7,289 nucleotides of DNA from CAZUZD01 sp964624465 (GTDB taxonomy: Bacteria > Planctomycetota > Planctomycetia > Isosphaerales > Isosphaeraceae), in assembly GCA_964624465.1 (NCBI GenBank), contig CAZUZD010000305.1, positions 1 to 7,289 of the forward strand, read 5' to 3'. Under the pieces are notes generated by a model. That model was not told the origin of the DNA, did not search any database, and saw only the letters and a list, made by a program, of their open reading frames with translations. How positions within the stretch are numbered: the stretch's first letter is position 1; the number at the start of each line of letters is the position of its first letter. Positions 1 through 6,803 of the stretch are shown piece by piece. The translations under genes and the position numbers were made by a program.

Positions 1-854
1 GGCACGATCAGGGCGCCGGCGGTGCTGGGCGTCGGGGCCCGCAGGTCGGCCACCAGGTCGGCGACGGTGACGTCCACCTCGTGCCCGACAGCCGAGACGA
101 CCGGCCGGCGCGCGGCGACGATCGCCCGCGCCAGCGGCTCCTCGTTGAAGGCCCAGAGGTCCTCCAGGCTGCCGCCGCCCCGGGCCAGCACGATCAGGTC
201 CACGCCGTCGAGCCGGTCGGCCAGTTGCAGGGCCCCGACCAGCTCGGCCGCCGCGCCCGGCCCTTGCACCCGCGAGGGCACGACGATCAGCTCGGCCGGC
301 GGCCAGCGGCGCTGGATGACCTCGATCAGGTCGCGCACCGCCGCCCCGGTCGGGCTGGTGACGACCGCGATCCGCTGCGGGAACCGGGGCAGGGGGCGCT
401 TGCGGGCCGGGTCGAAGAGGCCCTCGGCCTGGAGCCGGGCCACCACCTGCCGGAACGCCAGCTCCAGGGCGCCGATGCCCGCCGGCTCGAGCCTGCGGAC
501 GACGAGCTGGTACTCGCCGCGCGGCTCGTAGACGGTCAGGCCGCCGAAGGCGCGCACGGCCAGGCCGTCCTCGGGCTCGAAGACGAGCTTCCGGGCGTCG
601 GTCTTCCAGAGCACGGCGCGGATCTGGGCGCCGCCGTCCTTGAGCGAGAAGTACACGTGCCCGGAGCGCGGCCGCGCCAGGTTCGAGATCTCGCCCCGGA
701 CCCCGACCGACCCGAACCCCTCCTCGATCGTGGCGCGGATCACCGCCGTCAGGCCGCTGACCGACCAGAGCCCCTCGGCGTCCGGCCCGGCCGTGGCGCC
801 GGTGGCGTCGTCGTCCCAGCCCAGCGTGTCGAACAGCGGCAGGCTCGCGGCCAT
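1..854 (-). CDS. xseA: Exodeoxyribonuclease VII large subunit (XseA), N-terminal part, cut by the window edge
   Basis: XseA is the catalytic subunit of exonuclease VII, which with several copies of small XseB degrades single-stranded DNA from both ends in the cytoplasm during repair. The minus strand reads openly from the ATG at 854-852 to position 1, giving 284 full codons beginning MAASLPLFDTLGWDDD. Residues about 28-125 match the N-terminal OB-fold, including GEISNLARPRSGHVYFSLKD at 54-73. The catalytic domain starts near 130 and shows family-typical blocks: RIAVVTSPTGAAVRDLIEVI (161-180), LARGGGSLEDLWAFNEEP (223-240) and VSAVGHEVDVTVADLVAD (253-270), followed by RAPTPS. Escherichia coli XseA is about 456 residues, so roughly 40%, including the C-terminal coiled-coil region, lies outside. 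The start is supported by an AAAGGAG ribosome-binding site 6 nt upstream and by loss of similarity before it. About the first 27 residues are a variable, acidic lead-in. The partner xseB is not in the window. The assignment is firm; only the missing C-terminus is unseen. Confidence 0.95.
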   Translation of the reverse strand, partial: MAASLPLFDTLGWDDDATGATAGPDAEGLWSVSGLTAVIRATIEEGFGSVGVRGEISNLARPRSGHVYFSLKDGGAQIRAVLWKTDARKLVFEPEDGLAVRAFGGLTVYEPRGEYQLVVRRLEPAGIGALELAFRQVVARLQAEGLFDPARKRPLPRFPQRIAVVTSPTGAAVRDLIEVIQRRWPPAELIVVPSRVQGPGAAAELVGALQLADRLDGVDLIVLARGGGSLEDLWAFNEEPLARAIVAARRPVVSAVGHEVDVTVADLVADLRAPTPSTAGALIV

Positions 855-860
855 GCGGCA

Positions 861-867
861 CTCCTTT
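861..867 (-). promoter_or_regulatory. Ribosome-binding site of xseA
   Basis: On the minus strand the sequence AAAGGAG ends 6 nt before the ATG at 854-852. It is a good Shine-Dalgarno match at normal spacing and settles the xseA start. Confidence 0.75.
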
Positions 868-1097
868 GCGGCCCCCCAACGCGGGCGGTCTGGATCCATC
901 CCGGACGGCTCGTGCTCCACCGCTCCCCACTCCCGGCTGGCCAAGCTCCTGGAGTGTATCAGGGCCTCCCCCCCACGCCCACGCCCTGGGTCGCCGCAGC
1001 CCTCGATCGGTCGCGGGCCACCCGGCCTCGGCCCCCAGGTGCAAATTCCAGAAAACAATTTTATTCGAACCTTGGCCAGTTTGCGCGCGTTTGAGTG

Positions 1098-1130
1098 TTG
1101 CGATGGTGATTGAATCCATCCAATAATTGG
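1098..1130 (+). promoter_or_regulatory. Candidate promoter with overlapping inverted repeat for the giant gene
   Basis: TTGCGA at 1098-1103 (4 of 6 match to the -35 consensus TTGACA) is followed after 18 nt by AATAAT at 1122-1127 (5 of 6 match to TATAAT). The -10 lies inside a perfect inverted repeat, CCAAT-A-ATTGG at 1120-1130, which could be an operator half-site pair or chance. Transcription would start near 1134, upstream of the preferred ATG at 1269, leaving a leader of about 135 nt. Planctomycete promoters are not well described, so this rests only on resemblance to the general sigma-70 pattern and the local AT-rich setting. Confidence 0.3.
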
Positions 1131-1268
1131 GCCGCCGTCTCCGTCCGGGGGGCCGATGGTGATGGGATCGGGGCGGAGCCTCGGGGATCACCGGGGTCCG
1201 CACCGCCGGGGAAACGGCATTGCTCGACGGCCTCTGGCCATTTCGTTTGCTCGTGCGGGACACCAGCG

Positions 1269-4200
1269 ATGCTCACCTCCGGTCCAGGGATTGCCCCCGG
1301 CAAGTTGCCCCTCCTCGCCAGCCACCGTGCCCGTTTGGCGAAGCGAGTTTCGACCTGGCGGGCGCTGCCGCTGGTCGAGCGGCTGAGGCACGCCTGCGCC
1401 CTGGCGCTCCCCGGGGCCGGGGCGCGGCGGGTACTGGCCGGCCTCGCGGTCGGGCGCGTCTCGGGGGGGGCCCGTCCGAGGCTCCGGCCGCAGCTGGGCG
1501 GACTGGCCCTGGAGCCGCGCCAGCTGATGGCGACCGACGTGGCCGGGCTGAGGGCCGGGGCGCTGGTCCGGGCCCTGGCGGTGTCGGATGCGGGCGGCGA
1601 CGCGATCGACCTGGGCGTCGGCACCGATTCGAGCACGTACCCGACCGTCGTCGCGGTCGGCGGCGGGGTCCGCGTCGTGGCCCCCAACGGCCAGGAGACG
1701 GTGATCCGCCCGTTCGGGGGCCGGGGTCAGTCGCTGTCGGCCTGGGTCGCCGACACGTCGGGCGATCAGGTGCCCGAGCTGGTCGTCACCGGCCACGCGG
1801 CCGGTCGGTATCGCCTGGCGATCTACGACCTGGACCGCCTGGAGCCGGTCAGCCGCCGGCTGAGCAACCTGCCCCTGTTCCCGTGCGCCGATCGGCACGT
1901 GGGCGCGGCCCCGCTGTTCGTCTCGGACGTGGCGGCGGTCTCGGCGGGCAACGAGGTCGTGACCCGGTTGCCGCTGGCCGGCGGCCGGTTCCTGGAGTGG
2001 ACCCTGAGCGGCCAGTCGGGCCGGGTGCTGCGGGCGCGGCGGGCGACGACGGCGGGGCTGACGGCGCCGGCGCCGCTGACCGTCTCGGTCGGCTCGGGCA
2101 CGGGGGTCAACTCGCTGCCGTGGGCGCTCTCGCAGGTGCGGCAGGGGGACAACACCCTGTCCTGGGCGATCAACGTCAATCCCCGGTCGGTGGCCCGGAT
2201 CACGCTGGAGACGCAGCAGGTCCTCTACGCCAACCTCACGCTCGACGGCGGCAACACGACCATCGACATGCAGCAGAAGGACCGCGCGTTCCTGGTGCTC
2301 GGCGGCAACGTCACGCTGGCGAACCTGACGATCACCAACGGCCTGGCGAAGGGGGGCGACGGCGGTGACGGCGGCGGCGGCGGCGCCGGCCTGGGCGGCG
2401 CGATCCTGGCAACGCACGTCAGCAACCTCACCGGCACCTGGCCGCAGAGCTCGTACCTGCCGGCGACGAACCTGACCCTGGACCGCGTGCAGCTGACGGC
2501 CAGCGAGGCCCGCGGCGGCGACGGCGGCACGTTCACCGCCATCACGCTGCCGATCCCGAACACGGCCGCCGGCGGCGCCGGTGGCGGCGGCGGCCTGGGC
2601 GGCAACGGCGGCTTCTCGCACAACAGCCTCGACTACCCCAAGGACAAGCGCTACGGCGGCGGCGGTGGCGGCGGCTTCAGCACCGGCGGCGGGGCCGGCG
2701 CCAGCGCCACGGCCGGCGGCGGTCAGGGGGGCGATTCCCGGGACATCCTCACGTCCCTGGTCGCGGGCGGCGACGGCGGGCTGCTCTGGTACGCCCTGAA
2801 CTCCGCCGCGCCCGGCGGCAAGGGCCTGAACAAGGATTCGAGCACCACCACGCCGGGCGGGTCCGCCGGCGGCGGCGGCGGCGGTGGGCTGGACACCTAC
2901 GGCGGCGGCGGTGGCGGCGCCGGCGGCGGCAACGCCGATGACGGCTCCAAGCGCAAGCGCGACGGCGGCGACGGCGGCTGGGGCGGCGGCGGCGGTGGCG
3001 GGATCAAGGCGGGCGGCGGCTGGGGCGGCTTCGGCGGCGGCGGCGGCGGCACCCACAAGTCGCAGTCGGCCACCGGCGGCAACGGCGGCTTCGGCGGCGG
3101 CGCGGGCGCCGGCGTCAATGGCACCGGCACCCCCGGCTTCGGCGGCGGCCTGGCCGGCATCACCGACAAGGGGAACGCCCTCTGGGACGGCTCCGGCGGC
3201 GGCGGCGCGGCCCTGGGCGGCGCCCTGTTCGTCGATTCCGCCACCGCCAATGGCCAGCCGCTGGTCAGCGTGACCTTCGTCAACTCGGTGCTCGGCGGCG
3301 AGCTGCCGAACGTCTCGAACAAGACCACCGAGGGCCTGCCCACGCTCGACGGGGAGCTCGCGGGCGCCCAGCGGGGCCAGGCGCTCGGCACCGACCTGTT
3401 CCTCCGCGGGCCGCTGGTCATCAACGCCGGCACCGACTTCCTGACCGACCCGATGCGGATCCACGGCTCGATCGCCTCGGCGCCCCTCGCGGCCGATCCC
3501 GCGGCGGCCAGTGCGCGGCTCACCAAGACGGGACCCGGCACGCTCGAACTCCACGGCAGGAACACATTCGCCGGCGGCGTGCTCCTGAACCAGGGCCGCA
3601 TCGACCTGGCCGACGCGGCCGTGCTCGGCACCGGCACCCTCACGGCCCAGGCCGGCGACGCGACGCCCGTGACCCTCGGGGTCCCCCTGGAATCGACGGC
3701 CATCAATCTGCTGAACCCGATCGCGATCGCCCCCGCCACCGCGCTGCGGTTCGACACCGCCTTCGGGTCGCTGCTGACCCTGGGCGGCGCGATCGCGATG
3801 CAGGGCCCGACCAGCAGCCTGGTCAAGTCCGGGCCCGGCGGCCTGAGCCTCACCACCAACGGCCAGACCAGCAGCCTGCCCGGCTCGATCGTCGTGACCG
3901 AGGGCGCCCTGACCGTCGCGGGCACCACGGACGCCCAGACCGGCCCGATCCGGATCGAGCGCCCGGTCACGGCCACGACCGACCCGGTCCTGGCCTTCGT
4001 GGGATTCGCGGCGACGACCCCCAGCCTCTCGGGCGCCGGGACCCTGAGCCTGCTGAACTCCAGCGGCATCATCGCCGACGACGCCGCTGGGTTCACGGGC
4101 CGCATCGACGTCGGCGGCACCGCCGTGATCCTGGCGCCGAACGCCGGCGGGGTCCTGACGATCGAGCCCGACTGCCAGGCGACCGTCTTCGGGGCGCTCA

Positions 4201-5714
4201 ACTCCGACATCGCCGGCGCGGGCACCCTGGTCCTGGGGTTCGCCCTCACGCCGGCCGTCCTCAACGGCGACCTGGACGCGTTCACCGGGCCCCTGGTCGT
4301 CAACTCGGGGGCGCTGCAGTCGGCCACCATCACCCGTTCGATCCCGAACGCCGCCTCGGTCCAGATCCAGTCGGGCAGCACGCTCGTGGCCGGCGATTCG
4401 ATCTCCGCGCCGGTCACGGGGCCGGGCACGCTGATCGCCGACCCGGGCGCCGGCAAGGCGCTGACGCTGAGCAACCTGGCCGGGTTCGGTGGCGCGCTCA
4501 CGATTCGCTCCGGCACGGTGACCCTGCTGGGCCCGATCCGCGCCGGCACGATGATCACGGTCCAGTCCGGGGCCACCGTGATCCTCAAGGGCCAGGTCGA
4601 TGACATCGTCCTGGCCGGCGCCGGCAAGGTGAACTACGACCTCGGGGTCGCGAACGCGGCGCTCAACACCCCGCTCGGCTCCACCGCGAGCCGCTTCACG
4701 GGCGCGGTCAACGTCGTCAGCGGCACGCTCGTGCTCCCGCAGGGCAGCGCCAGCTCCCGGGTCGGCTTCACGATCAACGCGCCGGCCACGCTCCGCTCCC
4801 AGGGTTCGATCGCCGGGTCGATTTCCGACAAGGGCACCCTCAGCCTCGCCGCCCCGACGGTGGCGACGCCGATCAGCCTGCCGCAGGGGCTGCCGTTCTT
4901 CCAGGGCACCCTGGTCGTCGGCAATGACACCGTGCTGGCGGTCCGCCAGGATGTCAGCTTCAATCCGAAGCGGATCCAGCTCGGCGCCAACGCCAGCCTC
5001 GCGCTGTCCCGGAACCTCAGCTTCACGCAGTCGGTCACGGGGACCGGCGTCCTGCTGATCCAGGCGAACCCGGCGACCGACAACTTCGAGCCGGACCTGT
5101 CCGGGTTCGCCGGCCAGATCCGCGTCTTCGCGGCCGACGCCAGCCCTGGCGTGCTGGTCCTGCCCGAGGGCCTGCCCGCGGCGGTCTCGCTGGGAATTGC
5201 CTCCAACGTCACGGTGCTCACCTCGGGCTCGATCGCGGGCCCGATCGACGTGGCCGATGCCGCCCGGAGCGCCCGGCTCTCGGTCGCCGCGCGGGCCCGG
5301 GTGACGCTGGGCAACGCTCTGAACACCAACCTCGGCGGCATCCAGCTCACGATCGGCGACGGGGCCACCGTCGAGGTCCTGTCGCCGGGGCTGCTGCAGC
5401 TCGGCGCGACGGCCGTGGGCCAGGGGGCGACGTTGACCACGGGCGCGACCACGCTGGTCGGCGGCTCGACCACGACCCTGGCCCGGAACGCGACCTGGCG
5501 CGCGGCCTCGATCGTGGTGCCGGCCGGCACCCGCATCCAGGGCGCGCAGGGGGGCACGACGATCGCGGCGGCCACCCTCGCCAACCTCGGGGTGATCGAG
5601 GGGCCGCCGCTCGACAGCGGCACGGTCCTGAACCGCCCGAAGCTCGAGCTGTACGCCGCCTACTCCGGCAACGGCCTGCTGGTGGGCCGCGTGATCACGC
5701 ACCCGCCGAAGTGA
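1269..5714 (+). CDS. Giant LEPR-type exported protein: Gly-rich beta-helix plus autotransporter-associated-type beta repeats
   Basis: This is a predicted extracellular or cell-surface protein of about 1481 residues; no enzymatic function is visible. Numbered from the ATG at 1269, LEPRQLMA at 81-88 is a planctomycete LEPR-XLL-type motif close after a basic, weakly hydrophobic N-terminus. Residues about 105-260 look like an FG-GAP/VCBS-type stretch, with one Ca-site-like DTSGDQVPEL at 162-171. From about 276 a right-handed beta-helix begins (ANLTLDGGNTTIDM, then NVTLANLTITNG at 347-358), the pattern of pectate-lyase-like surface proteins. It is interrupted by a Gly-rich block at 362-651 and resumes with VSVTFVNSVLGG at 666-677. 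Residues about 751-1301 hold at least eight repeats of the form GxGTLxL...FxGxLxVxxGxLxL. The tail ends VGRVITHPPK, with no beta-barrel, dockerin, LPXTG or PEP-CTERM signal. The frame is open from a TTG at 1110, but that segment has atypical codon endings and contains the promoter candidate. ATG 1269 has only a weak GGGA 8 nt upstream. Adhesin or structural surface roles are guesses. Confidence 0.85.
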   Translation: MLTSGPGIAPGKLPLLASHRARLAKRVSTWRALPLVERLRHACALALPGAGARRVLAGLAVGRVSGGARPRLRPQLGGLALEPRQLMATDVAGLRAGALVRALAVSDAGGDAIDLGVGTDSSTYPTVVAVGGGVRVVAPNGQETVIRPFGGRGQSLSAWVADTSGDQVPELVVTGHAAGRYRLAIYDLDRLEPVSRRLSNLPLFPCADRHVGAAPLFVSDVAAVSAGNEVVTRLPLAGGRFLEWTLSGQSGRVLRARRATTAGLTAPAPLTVSVGSGTGVNSLPWALSQVRQGDNTLSWAINVNPRSVARITLETQQVLYANLTLDGGNTTIDMQQKDRAFLVLGGNVTLANLTITNGLAKGGDGGDGGGGGAGLGGAILATHVSNLTGTWPQSSYLPATNLTLDRVQLTASEARGGDGGTFTAITLPIPNTAAGGAGGGGGLGGNGGFSHNSLDYPKDKRYGGGGGGGFSTGGGAGASATAGGGQGGDSRDILTSLVAGGDGGLLWYALNSAAPGGKGLNKDSSTTTPGGSAGGGGGGGLDTYGGGGGGAGGGNADDGSKRKRDGGDGGWGGGGGGGIKAGGGWGGFGGGGGGTHKSQSATGGNGGFGGGAGAGVNGTGTPGFGGGLAGITDKGNALWDGSGGGGAALGGALFVDSATANGQPLVSVTFVNSVLGGELPNVSNKTTEGLPTLDGELAGAQRGQALGTDLFLRGPLVINAGTDFLTDPMRIHGSIASAPLAADPAAASARLTKTGPGTLELHGRNTFAGGVLLNQGRIDLADAAVLGTGTLTAQAGDATPVTLGVPLESTAINLLNPIAIAPATALRFDTAFGSLLTLGGAIAMQGPTSSLVKSGPGGLSLTTNGQTSSLPGSIVVTEGALTVAGTTDAQTGPIRIERPVTATTDPVLAFVGFAATTPSLSGAGTLSLLNSSGIIADDAAGFTGRIDVGGTAVILAPNAGGVLTIEPDCQATVFGALNSDIAGAGTLVLGFALTPAVLNGDLDAFTGPLVVNSGALQSATITRSIPNAASVQIQSGSTLVAGDSISAPVTGPGTLIADPGAGKALTLSNLAGFGGALTIRSGTVTLLGPIRAGTMITVQSGATVILKGQVDDIVLAGAGKVNYDLGVANAALNTPLGSTASRFTGAVNVVSGTLVLPQGSASSRVGFTINAPATLRSQGSIAGSISDKGTLSLAAPTVATPISLPQGLPFFQGTLVVGNDTVLAVRQDVSFNPKRIQLGANASLALSRNLSFTQSVTGTGVLLIQANPATDNFEPDLSGFAGQIRVFAADASPGVLVLPEGLPAAVSLGIASNVTVLTSGSIAGPIDVADAARSARLSVAARARVTLGNALNTNLGGIQLTIGDGATVEVLSPGLLQLGATAVGQGATLTTGATTLVGGSTTTLARNATWRAASIVVPAGTRIQGAQGGTTIAAATLANLGVIEGPPLDSGTVLNRPKLELYAAYSGNGLLVGRVITHPPK
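2352..3221 (+). repeat. Glycine-rich (GGC)n low-complexity block inside the giant gene
   Basis: These 290 codons encode residues about 362-651 of the giant protein, and by hand count about 116 are glycine (near 40%). The DNA consists of many short runs of GGC/GGT triplets, for example around 2868-2915 and 2974-3002, broken by other codons. Runs such as GGGGGAGLGGAI (369-380) and GGGGAALGGALF (644-655) join directly to hydrophobic beta-helix rungs, so the block looks like long glycine loops inserted between rungs. Many runs have an aromatic residue beside or within them (RYGGGG, GGWGGG, GGWGGFGG, GGNGGFGG). One basic patch, KRKR, falls at 561-564. The composition resembles mycobacterial PGRS domains, but I infer no relationship. 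Confidence 0.85.
3519..5171 (+). repeat. Eight degenerate autotransporter-associated-type beta repeats, about 67-residue period
   Basis: Within the giant protein, a GxG turn followed by beta strands recurs. The anchors, numbered from ATG 1269, are GPG at 755 and 855, GAG at 922 and 983, GPG at 1051, GAG at 1117, DKG at 1187 and GTG at 1258. The last six intervals are 67, 61, 68, 66, 70 and 71 residues; the first is 100. Each unit tends to run GTLxL, then a variable part, then FxGxLxVxxGxLxL, for example TKTGPGTLELHGRNTFAGGV in unit 1. This resembles the passenger-associated repeat family (PATR, TIGR02601/PF12951) of autotransporters, recognised by eye only. The repeats have diverged strongly and are visible in protein, not as near-identical DNA. 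A ninth half-unit (LGGIQLTIGDGATVEVLSPG) follows at about 1355-1374. Confidence 0.7.
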
Positions 5715-5719
5715 TCGCC

Positions 5720-5777
5720 ACGGCCCGCCGCCCGTCCGGAGCCCCCCCGGCGCCGGCCGGGGGCGACTCCGGGCCGT
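5720..5777 (+). terminator. Strong GC hairpin after the giant gene, possible terminator or mRNA-stabilising stem
   Basis: CCGGAG (5736-5741) pairs perfectly with CTCCGG (5767-5772). Inside it CCCCCGG (5744-5750) pairs with CCGGGGG (5757-5763) around a 6-nt loop, with a small internal mismatch (CC against CGA). Outside it, ACGGCCC (5720-5726) can pair with GGGCCGT (5771-5777) as an extension or alternative. The stem starts about 20 nt after the stop codon. No T-tract follows, so it is not a textbook intrinsic terminator. It may partly end transcription, protect the 3' end of the long mRNA, or lower expression of the next gene. Confidence 0.4.
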
Positions 5778-5896
5778 GGTCGAGAACCGCCTTGCGAGCG
5801 GGGTCTCGGGCTGGGATGGTCGTCGTGACGCCGACGGTCCCGGGAACTGGCCCCGGCCGGGCGGTGGGCGGCACCGTCGGCGGGGGGCGAGGACCG

Positions 5897-6769
5897 ATGA
5901 AGCAGCGACTCTGGACCATCGTGCTCTCGGTGGCCGCGACCGCCGGCTGGTTGCGGCAGCCGGCGCCCGAGCGGCGGGTGGAGCGGGAGCTGGAGGTCGA
6001 TCGGCTGATCGTCCGCCGCGAGCTGATCGTCTCGGACACGGGGGACCCCTGGGAGGCCGGGTTCGAGACGCAGCAGATCCCCAGGGGCCTCTATGCCCGG
6101 GCGCTGCACGACGGGCCGGGCGGGCTCTGGGTGCGGAGCCGGCTGATCAAGGGCGAGATCGACGACCCGTTCGATGACCGGTTCCACGCGATCGAGCGGG
6201 ACGGGAGCCTCCGGACGGCGCCGGGGCACATCTCCTGGAACGTCTGGCTCGACGGGGCCTGGCGGCAGCTGGCGATCGTCCAGGGCGAGGGGGTCGAGTT
6301 CTCGGAGGTGCCCCGCGCGCGCTGGGACGGCGGCACGCACCCGGGCCGGATCCGGCTCCAGACGTTCCGGCCGGGCCACGGCGAGCCGCTGACCGACGCG
6401 CTGGTGGGTCAGGGGAAGATGGCGATCGGTGGTGGCGGCTACGGCGGCGGCGGCCTGCCCGAGCCGGCCGACGTGCTGCACCTCTGGGGCGGCGCGTTGC
6501 GGGCGACGCCGCTGGCGGCGCCGGCGGCGCCCACGGTCGAGCGCGACGACGGGTCGGGGCCGCACACCTACTCGCTGGTCGCCGTCGGGCCGCAGGGCGA
6601 TCGTTCGGCGGCCTCGGCCCCGGTGCGGGCCGCCGGCCGGGCCACCTTGCAGTGGGACAGCGTGCCGGGTGCCGACGCGTATGTGGTCGTGCGCGACGGG
6701 CGGGACCTGGCCGGGCCGCTGCGGATCGAGGGGGCGCGCAAGGCGTGGACCGACCGACCGGCGCCCTAG
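5897..6769 (+). CDS. Exported protein of unknown function with Gly linker and C-terminal fibronectin-III-like part
   Basis: I do not recognise this 290-residue protein. It begins MKQRLWTIVLSVAATAGWL, a short signal-peptide-like segment (basic start, hydrophobic 6-18). Residues about 31-170 form one domain opening with DRLIVRRELIVSDTGDPWEA (35-54), then many charged and aromatic residues (SWNVWLDGAWRQLAIVQGEG at 113-132). A linker GGGGYGGGGLPEP at 178-190 follows. Residues about 209-290 look like a fibronectin type III or tail-fibre-like unit: TYSLVAVGPQGDRSAAS (224-240), then LQWDSVPGADAYVVVRDG (251-268), the usual 'W..V.GA..Y.V.R.G' pattern. No cysteines are present. The frame is open upstream to a GTG at 5711 overlapping the previous stop, but ATG 5897 gives the signal-like N-terminus and has GAGGA at 5889-5893, a slightly short 3 nt spacing. 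It follows the giant gene on the same strand after 182 nt and the hairpin, and may share its transcript. A surface or periplasmic role is inferred from the N-terminus only. Confidence 0.75.
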   Translation: MKQRLWTIVLSVAATAGWLRQPAPERRVERELEVDRLIVRRELIVSDTGDPWEAGFETQQIPRGLYARALHDGPGGLWVRSRLIKGEIDDPFDDRFHAIERDGSLRTAPGHISWNVWLDGAWRQLAIVQGEGVEFSEVPRARWDGGTHPGRIRLQTFRPGHGEPLTDALVGQGKMAIGGGGYGGGGLPEPADVLHLWGGALRATPLAAPAAPTVERDDGSGPHTYSLVAVGPQGDRSAASAPVRAAGRATLQWDSVPGADAYVVVRDGRDLAGPLRIEGARKAWTDRPAP

Positions 6770-6803
6770 TGCCGGCGATCGGCCCGGCCCGCAGGCGTGT
6801 CCG
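6770..6803. other. Short convergent gap
   Basis: Two genes converge with only 34 nt between stop codons. The gap is GC-rich and holds only a weak 4-bp stem (GCCG/CGGC); no T-tract is present on either strand, so no bidirectional terminator can be claimed. Confidence 0.5.

Larger units (their letters stand above)
855..1268. other. Divergent intergenic region between xseA and the giant repeat-protein gene
   Basis: This stretch of about 414 nt separates two genes that read away from each other, so it should hold promoters for both. From 855 to about 1035 it is GC-rich with C-runs and no convincing open frame. From about 1040 to 1130 it is clearly AT-richer, with AAAACAATTTTATT near 1052-1065 and the inverted repeat near 1120-1130. 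For xseA, two weak minus-strand -10-like elements can be seen: TAAAAT at 1058-1063, and an extended form TGATACACT at 953-961. Neither has a good -35. From 1131 to 1268 the sequence is open in the frame of the downstream gene, but it uses many A/T-ending codons unlike the gene body, so I read it as a leader. No riboswitch or RNA gene was recognised. Confidence 0.6.

Noticed and set aside
81..1094. Plus-strand frames opposite xseA (starting at 22, 81 and 640)
   Set aside because: The minus strand encodes clear XseA motifs over 1-854; the plus-strand products are composition-driven and cross the intergenic region.
2352..3221. Possible CRISPR array or tandem DNA repeat
   Set aside because: The periodicity is codon-level GGC/GGT repetition inside an open frame; there are no constant repeats with unique spacers.
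2897..4627. Minus-strand frame of 576 codons ending in long proline runs
   Set aside because: The proline runs are the reverse complement of the GGC glycine codons, so it is an antisense shadow.
1188..5702. Uninterrupted minus-strand reading frame of about 1500 codons opposite the giant gene
   Set aside because: It mirrors the plus-strand gene: G/C-ending codons remove stops from the opposite frame. The product is a low-complexity Arg/Gly/Ala-rich string with no recognisable domain, while the plus-strand product has ordered motifs.
5711..5896. GTG start overlapping the stop of the giant gene as a 62-residue N-terminal extension of the next gene
   Set aside because: The extension is Gly/Pro/Arg-rich with no signal, covers the hairpin, and would bury the signal-like segment that starts at ATG 5897.
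6770..6803. Terminator hairpin between the convergent genes
   Set aside because: The only stem is 4 bp with no T-tract, expected by chance at this GC content.
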